Assembly (NCBI RefSeq): GCF_947493865.1
Contig: NZ_CANLTC010000006.1
Location: 1-64,000 of the forward strand
Direction: 5' to 3'
Source: an uncultured Halomonas sp.
Lineage (GTDB): Bacteria; Pseudomonadota; Gammaproteobacteria; Pseudomonadales; Halomonadaceae
Length of the DNA stretch: 64,000 nt
Made by a program: the position numbers and the translations under genes. The notes beneath the pieces were generated by a model. That model was given only the letters and a program-made list of their open reading frames with translations, was not told the DNA's origin and did not search any database. Below are positions 7,967 to 16,579 of the stretch, piece after piece (the stretch's first letter is position 1; each line of letters begins with the position of its first letter).

Positions 7967-9115
7967 ATGCCCTTCGATTTTGTCACGTTCATCGATCGTC
8001 ACCAGTATCCAACCCAGAAGTGGCAGCGCTACGAAGAGGACGTGCTGCCTCTATGGGTCGCCGATATGGATTTCGTTTCACCGCCGGCGATCGTCGAGGC
8101 CTTGCAGGCCCGGGTCGAGCACGGTGTGTTTGGCTATGGCCGAACACCCGATAGCTTGCTTCAAGCGCTCTGCCAGTGGAGCCAGCAGCATTACGACTGG
8201 GAGATTATGCCGGAGTGGCAGCTCTGGCTGCCAGGTGTCGTTCCGGCGTTGCACCTGGCAAGCCTGGCGTTGACCCAGCCCGGGGAGGGTGTGCTGACCG
8301 TCACGCCGATCTATCCGCCTTTTCTCAAGGTGGCAGAGCATACGGGGCGGCTTGCCCAAACCGCTGAGCTGGCCGAGCCGATAGCCTCGGGCGAAGGCTG
8401 GCGCCTTGATCGAGAAGCGCTGGAAGCGGCAATCACGCCGCAGACGAAGTTGTTGCTCTGGTGCCATCCGCATAATCCTACCGGATGCGTCTGGCAGCAC
8501 GAAGAATTAGCGTTCATCGCCGAGTTGGCGGCGCGTCATGATCTGTTGATCGTCTCCGACGAACTGCACTGCGACCTGATTCTCGAGGACGAGCCTCATC
8601 GGCCGCTGGCAGCGCTCTTCCCCGAACTGGCGGATCGCATCATCACGCTATGGGCGCCGTCCAAGACCTTCAATGTAGCCGGGCTTTCCTGTGCCTGCGC
8701 CGTCATTTCAAATTCAGCCCTGCGCCAGCGCTTTGAGCAGGCAATGAGCGGGTTGATGCCGGGCGTCAACGTTCTGGGGCTGCTGGCTGCAGAAGTTGCC
8801 TATGCCGAAGGGGAGACCTGGCGCCAAGAACTACTCGATGTCCTGCGGGTCAATCGTGACCGCATTGGTGAATACGTCGAGCGCTGGCCCGGCGTTTCCT
8901 GGCAAGCGCCGGAATCCACTTATCTGGCCTGGCTGGATCTGCGCCAGGCTGGTCTAGGCGATTCGCCCCAGCGTGTTCTGCTCGAACAGGCTCGTGTCGC
9001 CCTCTCCGATGGAGCAGATTTCGGCTGGCCGGGTTTCGTACGTCTGAATTTCGGCACGCCGACGGCACTGCTGGAGCAGGGGTTGCAGCGTCTCGACGAG
9101 GTGCTGAGCAAGTAA
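7967..9115 (+). CDS. patB: PLP-dependent C-S lyase, MalY/PatB family (cystathionine beta-lyase)
   Basis: 382 residues, a fold-type I aminotransferase-like enzyme. The N-terminus PFDFVTFIDRHQYPTQKW and LPLWVADMDF are typical of MalY/PatB. The PLP lysine is Lys233 in WAPSKTFNVAGL, and CHPHNPTGCVW supplies the conserved Asn and Pro of the cofactor site. Such enzymes split cystathionine or cysteine conjugates to a thiol, pyruvate and ammonia. The start ATG 7967 has AAAGGAGG upstream. The symbol reflects the family; MalY-type regulatory activity cannot be judged. Confidence 0.9.
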   Translation: MPFDFVTFIDRHQYPTQKWQRYEEDVLPLWVADMDFVSPPAIVEALQARVEHGVFGYGRTPDSLLQALCQWSQQHYDWEIMPEWQLWLPGVVPALHLASLALTQPGEGVLTVTPIYPPFLKVAEHTGRLAQTAELAEPIASGEGWRLDREALEAAITPQTKLLLWCHPHNPTGCVWQHEELAFIAELAARHDLLIVSDELHCDLILEDEPHRPLAALFPELADRIITLWAPSKTFNVAGLSCACAVISNSALRQRFEQAMSGLMPGVNVLGLLAAEVAYAEGETWRQELLDVLRVNRDRIGEYVERWPGVSWQAPESTYLAWLDLRQAGLGDSPQRVLLEQARVALSDGADFGWPGFVRLNFGTPTALLEQGLQRLDEVLSK

Positions 9116-9125
9116 CCGATAGTGA

Positions 9126-9149
9126 AACGGCGAGCAGTTGCTCGCCGTT
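9126..9149. terminator. Hairpin between convergent patB and cnoX
   Basis: A perfect 11-bp stem, AACGGCGAGCA with TGCTCGCCGTT, around a two-base loop. It is 11 bases after the patB stop and before the minus-strand cnoX stop at 9174. The T tract is short on both sides, so termination may be inefficient. Confidence 0.6.
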
Positions 9150-9173
9150 AAATGGTGCGTAAAGTCTGCTATC

Positions 9174-10106
9174 TCAATAGAGCAGGGCAAACAGCTTGCG
9201 CCGGTAGGTTACGGTAAGGGGGTGATCCGCCCCCAGGGCATCGAATACACGCAGCAGCGTCAGGCGAGCGGCATCGTCGCCGTAAGCGCGATCACTTTTC
9301 ATCACGTCGAGTAGCCCCTCGAGACCGGCCTCATAGTGCCCATCGGCAACCTGGCGCAAGGCACGCTTGTAGCGGGCTTCACTGTCATCGCGTCCTTCGA
9401 GTGCCGCCAGCTCTTCCTGACCGGGTGCTTCTTCGCCGAACTCGATACGAGCCCGCACTCCGCGCGCCTTGGCACCTTCGCGATGCTCCGGAGGCAGGTT
9501 GTCCAGAAGCGTTTTTGCCTCTTCTGCATTGCCTTCCGCCAATATCGCGCTGGCCAGCCCGATCTGATAGTCGTGATGTTCTGGGTATTCCTGCACCAGC
9601 TGTTGATAGATGGACCGGGCGCCGGTTGCATCGCCTGCGGCGAGAGCGGCTTCGGCCTGCTCTTCGGGGCTGGCCGGAATCTCCTGAGGCGCTTCGATGT
9701 ACTGAGCCAGCCATTCACGGATCTGCTTCTCCGGCAGCGCCCCCTGGAACTGGTCGTACAGTTGCCCTTGGCTGATCAGCTTGACGTCCGGCACCGAACG
9801 GATGCCCAGTTGGGCGGCAATCTGCTGGTGTTCTTCGATATTGAGCTTGGCAAGAACGAAGGCGCCAGCATACTCTTTCGCCAACTTTTCCAGGATAGGG
9901 GTCAGCGTCTTGCAGGGCTCGCACCAGGGCGCCCAGCAGTCGAGCAGTACCGGTATGGTGGTAGAGCCTTCCAATACCACCTGCTGAAAATTCGTCATGT
10001 CGACATCGACGATATAGGTCGACGAGTCGGCGTGAGAAGAGCCTGTTTGTTGCGGTGACTCGGAGGATGTAAGCGGAACTCCGGAACGCGGATCGACAAT
10101 CGGCAT
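9174..10106 (-). CDS. cnoX: Chaperedoxin CnoX/YbbN: thioredoxin domain plus TPR region
   Basis: 310 residues. The thioredoxin domain (about 30-140) has the redox site WCEPC with Cys62 and Cys65 and the cis-Pro loop IRSVPDVKL. The remainder (about 145-310) is TPR-like, with EEQAEAALAAGDATGARSIY and YKRALRQVADGHYEAGLEGL. CnoX proteins protect substrates from irreversible oxidation and hand them to GroEL or DnaK. Escherichia coli CnoX has lost the first active-site Cys, whereas this protein keeps both, so thiol-disulfide reductase activity is plausible. The N-terminal 30 residues are a variable, probably disordered lead. Confidence 0.9.
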   Translation of the reverse strand: MPIVDPRSGVPLTSSESPQQTGSSHADSSTYIVDVDMTNFQQVVLEGSTTIPVLLDCWAPWCEPCKTLTPILEKLAKEYAGAFVLAKLNIEEHQQIAAQLGIRSVPDVKLISQGQLYDQFQGALPEKQIREWLAQYIEAPQEIPASPEEQAEAALAAGDATGARSIYQQLVQEYPEHHDYQIGLASAILAEGNAEEAKTLLDNLPPEHREGAKARGVRARIEFGEEAPGQEELAALEGRDDSEARYKRALRQVADGHYEAGLEGLLDVMKSDRAYGDDAARLTLLRVFDALGADHPLTVTYRRKLFALLY

Positions 10107-10401
10107 AGCGCTTGGCCCTGTAGAAGATGAAGATATCCCAATAACTGCGGGTGAACCGAAGCGGATTCAAGAGCAATTTGTCATCATTAGCCGCGAAGGC
10201 CATGGATTTCGAATGCTGGAAACCCCTGGCTTTGTAAAACTGAAGTCGTCAGTGGTTCAAAAAAACACATTCATTCTTCTTAAAAAACACGAAAAACCAA
10301 ATGCTATTTGGTATTGTTTTTTTAATTATTTGGTAGCTATGCGCACTGTTTTCAAAAAACATTGGCTCTTTTTAACGATTAAAAGCCAAGCTGATACTAC
10401 A
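10107..10401. other. AT-rich intergenic region with two terminator-like hairpins
   Basis: Between cnoX and the initiator tRNA, both on minus. The part from about 10210 is far more AT-rich than the rest of the window. It contains a 7-bp hairpin ACCAAAT/ATTTGGT at 10296-10312 with T or A runs on both sides (10317-10323 on plus, 10292-10296 on minus), and an imperfect hairpin TTGGCT/AGCCAA at about 10364-10390. Together with the terminator at 10402 these would insulate cnoX from the highly expressed tRNA, or end an unrecognised small RNA. No protein-coding gene is seen. Confidence 0.5.
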
Positions 10402-10433
10402 AAAAAACCGATACTAGGAAGTATCGGTTTTTT
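10402..10433 (-). terminator. Terminator of the initiator tRNA gene
   Basis: A 13-bp inverted repeat, AAAAAACCGATAC with GTATCGGTTTTTT, around a six-base loop. It starts seven bases after the tRNA 3' end on the minus strand, and reading that strand gives the stem followed by a run of U. Confidence 0.92.
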
Positions 10434-10439
10434 GAAATT

Positions 10440-10516
<77 letters not shown>

Positions 10517-10532
10517 TCAGATTGTGCGTTGC

Positions 10533-10560
10533 ATTATAAGGATGTTCTACAAAGTGTCAA
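10533..10560 (-). promoter_or_regulatory. Sigma-70 promoter of initiator tRNA
   Basis: On the minus strand a perfect -35 TTGACA (10555-10560) and perfect -10 TATAAT (10533-10538) are separated by 16 bases. The -10 ends 16 bases before the mature tRNA 5' end. The segment after the -10 begins GCAACGC, a discriminator of the kind seen at stringently controlled stable-RNA promoters. Confidence 0.9.
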
Positions 10561-10689
10561 GCGTTCAAGGGCCGGACAGGAAGAGAAAACTCGTCCATAC
10601 TTCTCAATGTGGATGCAATAACAACGGCATTCATACTATGGAAAGGCTGACATCGTCAGCTCATTCGTCATGACTCAGGGGGAGACAAT

Positions 10690-11436
10690 ATGACACAAAC
10701 AACACCCGTGGCTTGGGTAACCGGTGGAACCGGAGGAATTGGCTCTGCTATTTGCCGCGAACTGGCCAAGGAGGGCTATCAGGTCGTCGCAGGTTACCGT
10801 AATCCAGACAAGGCAAAGTCCTGGCTTGAGGAGCAGAAGTCCCAAGGTTTCGACAATATTGCGCTTTCTGGAGCCAACCTGATCAATTATGAAGATTGCG
10901 AAGCGGGCGCCCGTGAAATTCAGGAACAATATGGCCCTATAGAAGTACTGGTCAATTGTGCAGGCATTACCCGGGATACCACCATGAAAAAGATGACCGC
11001 GGACCAGTGGCGCGAAGTCATCGATACCAACCTTAATAGTGTCTTTAATACCTGCAAAAGCGTGCTCGGTGGCATGCTCGAACAGGGATATGGACGTATC
11101 GTCAACATTTCGTCGATCAATGGGCGCAAAGGACAGTTCGGTCAGGCCAACTATGCGGCAGCCAAGGCCGGTATGCATGGGTTGACCATGTCGCTTGCCC
11201 AGGAGACGGCTACCAAGGGCATTACCGTCAATACCTTGTCGCCGGGCTACATTGCCACCGACATGATCATGGATATTCCGGAGAAAATCCGCGAATCGAT
11301 TCGTGAAGGGATTCCTGTCAAGCGCTTCGGCGAGCCTGAAGAGATCGCGCTGGCGGTTGCCTTTCTGGCGAATCGCAATTCCGGGTTCATTACTGGAGCC
11401 AACCTTGACATCAACGGCGGCCAGTTCATGGGCTGA
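10690..11436 (+). CDS. phaB: Acetoacetyl-CoA reductase PhaB
   Basis: 248 residues, a short-chain dehydrogenase. The cofactor motif is TGGTGGIG (10-17) and the active site has NISSING (Ser) and YAAAKAG (Tyr and Lys). The C-terminal part ends ANLDINGGQFMG, typical of PhaB rather than FabG. It reduces acetoacetyl-CoA to (R)-3-hydroxybutyryl-CoA with NADPH for polyhydroxybutyrate synthesis. AGGGGGAG precedes ATG 10690. No phaA or phaC is nearby, which fits the scattered pha genes of halomonads. Confidence 0.92.
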   Translation: MTQTTPVAWVTGGTGGIGSAICRELAKEGYQVVAGYRNPDKAKSWLEEQKSQGFDNIALSGANLINYEDCEAGAREIQEQYGPIEVLVNCAGITRDTTMKKMTADQWREVIDTNLNSVFNTCKSVLGGMLEQGYGRIVNISSINGRKGQFGQANYAAAKAGMHGLTMSLAQETATKGITVNTLSPGYIATDMIMDIPEKIRESIREGIPVKRFGEPEEIALAVAFLANRNSGFITGANLDINGGQFMG

Positions 11437-11480
11437 TGATGCGCCGTTGAGTCCATCCTGAGTTTATTGATAGAAGGGAG

Positions 11481-11508
11481 CGAGAGCGAGGTGGCCACCT
11501 CGCTCTCG
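11481..11508. terminator. Hairpin between convergent phaB and DUF349 gene
   Basis: A perfect 14-bp palindrome, CGAGAGCGAGGTGG with its complement and no loop bases, centred at 11494. It lies 44 bases after the phaB stop and six before the DUF349 stop. No T tract follows, so it may act as an RNA-stabilising or bidirectional stop structure. Confidence 0.55.
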
Positions 11509-11513
11509 GCATT

Positions 11514-14282
11514 TCAGGAAGAGGAGTAATCGGCAAGTTGAGTCAACAGCCTATCGAGCTCGCTTACCTCGCGGCTCCAGATCGTTGTCGAGACCGGGCC
11601 GGTTGCAAGAATGTCGCAGAGAATGGCGTGCAACTCGTCGGTCTTGGTAAGCGCCTGCTCACGCGCCGCATTGAGACGTTTTACCTGAATCGCCAGGCGC
11701 AATGGCTCATCCTCACGCTCGATACGGCCGTTCGCCAGTAGGGTCAGGTGCACTCGTAAACGCGCCAATTCCGATGCAACGGCCTCACTGTCGCCAGGCT
11801 GATGACGGGCCTTGTTGCGTTGTCCATGCGCGCGCTTCATATCCTCGTCAAGAGCAAACGGCGCTTCTATGTCCTCCGGGGTATCTCCGTCGAGAACTCG
11901 GGCATCAGCCTGCCGGTGGGCTTCCAGCAACGGACTCAAATGTTGCCAGCGCAACGCCTCTTCACTTATTGCAAGACGCTCAATACGCTCGCGTCGAGAA
12001 TGAAGAATACCCGCCCAGCGTTTACGCATACCCTCGCTGCGGCGTCCCGACGGCAAGGGTTCCAACGCTTCTGCCTCGGCAATTGCCTGGTCCAGCAACG
12101 CCTTCTCGCCACTGCTTGTGGGTTGCCAGGCATCAAGGCGCTCCACCAGTGCCTGCATGGCGTCAAGCCGATCCTTTGCCCGCTGGGCGCGATCGTCGCG
12201 CTCGTTTTCCCGAGCGGCAAAAATGCTGTCGCATATACTACGGAATTCGCGCCAAAGCGCTTGTTCTTCACCCTTGGGGGCGCGTCCGAGTTCACGCCAA
12301 CGCTGCTGCAGTCGCTTGGCTTGCTCGGCACGTTTGGTGGCTGGCTCCGTTTCCGATTGTAGGTGGCGCGCCTCTTCCACGAGGGCTTGCTTGGCGGCTC
12401 CTATTTCCTGGGCACGCTGATCGATCAGCGTCTGCAAGGCGTGACGAATATGACCGAAGCGATGACCGATGTTCTCGCCATGACCACGGGGAATCGGCGA
12501 AAAGAGACGCCACTGTTCCCGGGAACGATCCCGAATCAGGCGCAGGGCATCCGGGTCGGCATTTTCATCCGGGTTCTCGAGCAGGATCTCGAGTTGTTCG
12601 CACAGTGCTATTCTCGCCTCGAGGTTGCGCTGTCGCTCTTCTTCTTGAGCCGTGTGCCAGGCCTTCAGGCGCGTATGAATACGATCGGAGGCGGCTCGGA
12701 AGCGGGCCGAAAGCTCCCGGTCGATGGCCGCGTCACCCAGTTCCTTCCACTCCTTGATGAGTTGGCGGTGTCGGCGATCGAGTTCGCTGTCGCTCAAGCT
12801 GGAATCATCCGCTAATTCGATGATGGCTTGGCAGAGCTGGTCTCGCTTGGGGCCGGCCACGAAGCTGCGCCAGTCCCGCAACTCAGCCAGCTGGGCGCCG
12901 AGACGCTTGAGCACAGGTTGATGCTTGCGCTGCTGCTCTGTTGTCAGCATCTCGCTGCGCTGGCGCAGACTCTGATACAGGCGGCTGGCAGGCTTGAATG
13001 CGCCATTCTCGAGTAGACGTTCGAACTCCTTGGTATCCTGCTCGAAGCGAAGGCCCTGCTGACTGTCGGTCTCCGCCGTTTTGTCGTTGGCAAGATACTG
13101 CTGCACCTGTTTCAGTAAAGGGGTGGGAGGCAGGTTTTCAGGCCAGGCCAGCATTTTCAACGTTTGACGCAGGGTCCCGCTATCCCGGCGCTGTAGTGCG
13201 TCATTCAACGTTGCCGTGTGCTGCTCCAGACGATCCCAGGCCTGATTGATTTCATCCTGTCGAGCCAAGGCCTGAGTGTAGCCTGTACTGAGGGTGGCAT
13301 CCGGCGCATGCTGGTCAGAGAGTGCTTGCCAGCGATTGATCAGCAGGCGCTTGTGGGCGTTCATGCTTGCCATGTCCTGAGCGGTTATATGCTCACTGCG
13401 CTGCAGGCTGGCCCGATCCTCGTCAAGCGCTTCTACCAGCGCCCGGCGTGCCTCATCGGCTTCGATACGCTCACGATTGGCACTTGCGATGACTTGATGC
13501 TGCGCTTCATGGTCGCTGATGATCTTGCGGCAACGAAGACTTGCTTCCTGGTAGCGGCGTTCCTGGTCAGCGCTCGGCAAATCGACCAGATTTTCCCATT
13601 CCCGCTGCAGATGGCGATAGCGTCCTGCATAAAGAGGCTCCCAACTGTGCCGGGCATGTTGCTCGAAAGCCTCCAGGATGCGTTCGCGCTTGGCGCGCTG
13701 TGCTTCATTCTGTGCTGCGTTCTCCCGCAAGCGCCCCAGGCGTTCCCGGGCCAGACGCACGACTTGCTTGTCGCGTCTGGCCTCTCGGCTCAGGCGCAGG
13801 AGACCTTGCTCTGAGGTGATACGCTTTGCCGCCGCATGGCGCACTGCCGCGATGCCGTTTTCTATGGCTTGATGAATAAGAGCATCTTCATCCTGCAGGC
13901 GTTCGAGCGCTGCCAAGCGCAATTCCTGATTGTCGCCGTGCAGGGCCAACTGAGTCAGCAGTGATGCATCGTCGATCCTTTCGATCAGACTCAAGCGTTT
14001 GGCAAGCGGCGGAGAATCGGGCTGGCCAATAAGCAGTACCAGCAAGCGGGCTCTCAGTTCCGGTGAGTCCTGCTGCTCCTCGAGCCGCAGCAGCTGGGCC
14101 GGGTCCATCAGGCGGGCAAGCGCTGCCTGTCGGACACTGGCATCCTCGTCACCGGCCAGTCGTTCCAGCTGTTCCCGGTCCTGAAACTGAGTGGGATCCA
14201 GGCGCACTAACGCTTGGCGACGAATCGCCGGATCCCGGTGTTGCCAACGGGGCGCAAAAAAACGACGAAACAAACCTGACAT
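11514..14282 (-). CDS. Large DUF349 repeat protein
   Basis: 922 residues from ATG 14282; a GTG directly upstream at 14285 is equally possible and lies better placed relative to AGGGG. The N-terminal 170 residues look like HEAT-type helical repeats (AIRRQALVRLDPTQFQDREQ). The rest consists of several DUF349 modules of about 70 residues, recognised by the W-x-x-L-G pattern in LIKEWKELGDAA and LQQRWRELGRAPKGEEQALW. It is highly charged and coiled-coil rich, with no membrane segment. Function is unknown; related proteins occur in many gammaproteobacteria. Confidence 0.85.
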   Translation of the reverse strand: MSGLFRRFFAPRWQHRDPAIRRQALVRLDPTQFQDREQLERLAGDEDASVRQAALARLMDPAQLLRLEEQQDSPELRARLLVLLIGQPDSPPLAKRLSLIERIDDASLLTQLALHGDNQELRLAALERLQDEDALIHQAIENGIAAVRHAAAKRITSEQGLLRLSREARRDKQVVRLARERLGRLRENAAQNEAQRAKRERILEAFEQHARHSWEPLYAGRYRHLQREWENLVDLPSADQERRYQEASLRCRKIISDHEAQHQVIASANRERIEADEARRALVEALDEDRASLQRSEHITAQDMASMNAHKRLLINRWQALSDQHAPDATLSTGYTQALARQDEINQAWDRLEQHTATLNDALQRRDSGTLRQTLKMLAWPENLPPTPLLKQVQQYLANDKTAETDSQQGLRFEQDTKEFERLLENGAFKPASRLYQSLRQRSEMLTTEQQRKHQPVLKRLGAQLAELRDWRSFVAGPKRDQLCQAIIELADDSSLSDSELDRRHRQLIKEWKELGDAAIDRELSARFRAASDRIHTRLKAWHTAQEEERQRNLEARIALCEQLEILLENPDENADPDALRLIRDRSREQWRLFSPIPRGHGENIGHRFGHIRHALQTLIDQRAQEIGAAKQALVEEARHLQSETEPATKRAEQAKRLQQRWRELGRAPKGEEQALWREFRSICDSIFAARENERDDRAQRAKDRLDAMQALVERLDAWQPTSSGEKALLDQAIAEAEALEPLPSGRRSEGMRKRWAGILHSRRERIERLAISEEALRWQHLSPLLEAHRQADARVLDGDTPEDIEAPFALDEDMKRAHGQRNKARHQPGDSEAVASELARLRVHLTLLANGRIEREDEPLRLAIQVKRLNAAREQALTKTDELHAILCDILATGPVSTTIWSREVSELDRLLTQLADYSSS

Positions 14283-14509
14283 CACTGTACATGCACCCCT
14301 GAAAGAATTTTGTATGATGTGGTACTGAATGGCATCCTGCCTAGATCGATGCTAATACCATCTAAGCATGTGCATTATCACCGGGGAAGCCCGAAGCGTT
14401 GATGCACGATCACGCTGACAAGTCGCACCTGCAGAGCGTATCATTGGTGATGGCTTGGTAAACCCTCGCTTGGGGAATCACTGCATAAATGTCTACGCGA
14501 ACGAATTAC

Positions 14510-14582
14510 TGCGTTGCGCGGTACTCGAAGGCTCGCCTAACCCCATGTTATGTCTCGCCTTCTGTGTTCCGTGCGCCTTGTA
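14510..14582 (+). repeat. Structured intergenic element, copy A (upstream of minC)
   Basis: Diverged third copy of the element at 35047 and 53442. It keeps the frame GCGTTG (14511-14516) and GCGCCTTGT (14573-14581). Between them an outer stem pairs 14516-14524 with 14566-14574 (seven Watson-Crick pairs, one G-T, one T-T mismatch), a middle stem pairs AAGGC (14528-14532) with GCCTT (14557-14561), and a tip pairs TAAC with GTTA around CCCAT. The stem sequences differ from the other copies. It ends 71 bases before the minC ATG. Beyond this element, the 14283-14651 gap shows no gene. Confidence 0.6.
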
Positions 14583-14651
14583 CTTCATTTCGCTCGTCTA
14601 TTTATTCAGCAATTCCTTAGCTAGTGACATTACCCGACACGGAGATCGGCG

Positions 14652-15407
14652 ATGAGTCTCAACGTGGACAGAGAAGGCACCGCCTTCTCCTTCAAGGGTG
14701 GCATGCTACCCATGACGGTCATGGAACTGACCAGCGCGGATCCTGAGCGGATTCGCGAGCAATTAGCGGGCAAGCTAAGTCAGTCTCCTGCCTTCTTCCA
14801 GCATACGCCAGTCGTGGTGAGTGTTGAAAAGCTCAATGAGCCACATTTGGCATTGGAACGAATCTGCGCCGTGTGCCGAGCGCACAAACTGCTGCCCGTT
14901 GCCGTGCGCGGTGGTTCCGACCCGGTCAAGCAATCTGCCTGGGCGTTGGGTCTTGGCTGGTTTCCGCCGCAAGAGCTGCGTTCCCGGACACTTGAAAGTG
15001 TTGCTTCCCCTGTACTCGAAGAAAACGCTGGAGATGGTCAGAGTGCAGAAGCAGCCGCGCTCTCGGGCTTGACCCCGGCCGGTAGTCGTATATTCCGCGG
15101 TACGGTACGCTCAGGCCAGCAAATCAGCGCGCCAGAGGGCGATCTGGTAATACTGGGAGCGGTCAATGCGGGTTCGGAGGTTCTGGCCAGAGGTAACGTA
15201 CACGTTTATGGCGCCCTGCGAGGACGCGCTCTAGCGGGTATCCATGGTGACCGCGAGGCTGGTATCTTCTGTCACGAGCTGCATGCAGAATTGCTCTCGC
15301 TGGCAGGAAATTACAAGCGTCTCGAGGACATCGATCCACAATTGCTGGGCACGGCAGTACAGGTGCGTCTCAACGACGATCAGTTGACTATTGCATCACT
15401 GGTTTGA
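14652..15407 (+). CDS. minC: Septum site-determining protein MinC
   Basis: 251 residues. The N-domain (about 1-115) carries SFKGGMLPMTVMEL and blocks FtsZ assembly. The C-domain (about 140-245), a right-handed beta-helix, has the strong MinC signature RSGQQISAPEGDLVILGAVN and HVYGALRGRALAGIHGD, and mediates dimerisation and MinD binding. With MinD it forms the membrane-bound inhibitor that keeps division at midcell. First gene of minCDE; ATG 14652 follows CACGGAGATCGGCG. Confidence 0.96.
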   Translation: MSLNVDREGTAFSFKGGMLPMTVMELTSADPERIREQLAGKLSQSPAFFQHTPVVVSVEKLNEPHLALERICAVCRAHKLLPVAVRGGSDPVKQSAWALGLGWFPPQELRSRTLESVASPVLEENAGDGQSAEAAALSGLTPAGSRIFRGTVRSGQQISAPEGDLVILGAVNAGSEVLARGNVHVYGALRGRALAGIHGDREAGIFCHELHAELLSLAGNYKRLEDIDPQLLGTAVQVRLNDDQLTIASLV

Positions 15408-15454
15408 AGTGAGAGGTTATGAACGATCATCAAACAAGCAACAGGAAGCATATC

Positions 15455-16273
15455 TTGGCCAAGATCATTGTAGTGACCTCCGGCAAGGGTGGGGTCGGAA
15501 AGACGACCAGTGCAGCAGCCATCGCCACCGGGCTGGCACTACGCGGCAACAAGACGGTTGTGATCGACTTCGACGTGGGCTTGCGTAACCTGGATTTGAT
15601 CATGGGTTGCGAGCGTCGCGTCGTTTATGACCTGGTCAATGTGATTCAGGGCGAGGCAGGCTTGAATCAAGCCATGATTCGCGACAAGCGGGTCGATAAC
15701 CTTTACATCCTGCCGGCCTCTCAGACCCGGGACAAGGATGCGCTGACCTCCGAAGGCGTCGAGAAAGTACTTGGCGAGCTGGCCAAGGATTTCGATTACA
15801 TCATCTGCGATTCGCCTGCAGGTATCGAGCGCGGCGCTCAGCTAGCCATGTACTACGCCGATGAGGCCGTGGTGGTGACCAACCCTGAAGTATCCTCGGT
15901 GCGCGACTCCGATCGTATTCTTGGGTTGCTGTCCGCCAAGACGCAGCGTGCCGAACAGAAGCGCGAGCCGGTCAAGGAGCATCTGCTGATCACCCGCTAC
16001 CATCCGGAGCGTGTCACTTATGGCGACATGCTCAATCTGGAGGATATTCGGGAGATCCTGTCCATCAACCTGATCGGGTTGATTCCTGAATCCGAGGCAG
16101 TGCTGCGGGCCTCGAATCAGGGGGTTCCGGTAACTCACGATATGAAAAGCGATGCGGGGCAGGCCTATACGGATACCGTATCGCGACTGCTGGGCGAAGA
16201 GGTTCCGCTACGTTTCCACCAGGTCCAGAAGAAGAGCCTGCTCTCACGCATGTTCGGAGGAGGTCGTCGGTGA
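15455..16273 (+). CDS. minD: Septum site-determining ATPase MinD
   Basis: 272 residues from TTG 15455, which has AGGAAG six bases upstream and gives the universal N-terminus (M)[17 protein letters not shown]. An in-frame ATG at 15419 with GAGAGG upstream would add 12 residues not found in the family, so TTG is preferred. The deviant Walker A motif [19 protein letters not shown] and [10 protein letters not shown] are intact. The C-terminal amphipathic tail LLSRMFGG is the membrane-targeting sequence. ATP-bound MinD dimers recruit MinC and are displaced by MinE. The stop overlaps the minE start (GTGA). Confidence 0.93.
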   Translation: MAKIIVVTSGKGGVGKTTSAAAIATGLALRGNKTVVIDFDVGLRNLDLIMGCERRVVYDLVNVIQGEAGLNQAMIRDKRVDNLYILPASQTRDKDALTSEGVEKVLGELAKDFDYIICDSPAGIERGAQLAMYYADEAVVVTNPEVSSVRDSDRILGLLSAKTQRAEQKREPVKEHLLITRYHPERVTYGDMLNLEDIREILSINLIGLIPESEAVLRASNQGVPVTHDMKSDAGQAYTDTVSRLLGEEVPLRFHQVQKKSLLSRMFGGGRR

Positions 16274-16524
16274 AACTACTCGAATTTCTGAAGCGCGAAC
16301 GCAAACAGTCGGCCTCCGTAGCCAAGGAGCGCCTGCAGATCATCGTCGCGCATCAGCGAAGTCAACGCGGGCAGCCGGATTACATGCCAATGCTCGAGAA
16401 AGAGTTGTTGGAGGTGATCCGTCGCTACGTCAATGTGGATCAGGAAGCCATCAATATCAGTCTTGATCGTGAAGATGACTGTTCCGTGCTGGAGCTGAAT
16501 GTCACGCTGCCTAATAGCGGCTGA
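16270..16524 (+). CDS. minE: Cell division topological specificity factor MinE
   Basis: 84 residues with a GTG start overlapping the minD stop by four bases and a GGAGG site eight to ten bases upstream. The anti-MinCD helix lies in [20 protein letters not shown] (about 18-37) and the topological domain follows ([13 protein letters not shown]). MinE stimulates MinD ATPase and drives pole-to-pole oscillation. Confidence 0.96.
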   Translation: MKLLEFLKRERKQSASVAKERLQIIVAHQRSQRGQPDYMPMLEKELLEVIRRYVNVDQEAINISLDREDDCSVLELNVTLPNSG

Positions 16525-16579
16525 GAGTTAAGCATCACTATGCTAGGCTGATCGCTTTCCATCGGCGTGGAGAGCGGTC

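Noticed and set aside
11481..11508. Long palindrome as an operator or recombination site
   Set aside because: It lies between two convergent gene ends, where a transcript-end hairpin is the simpler reading.
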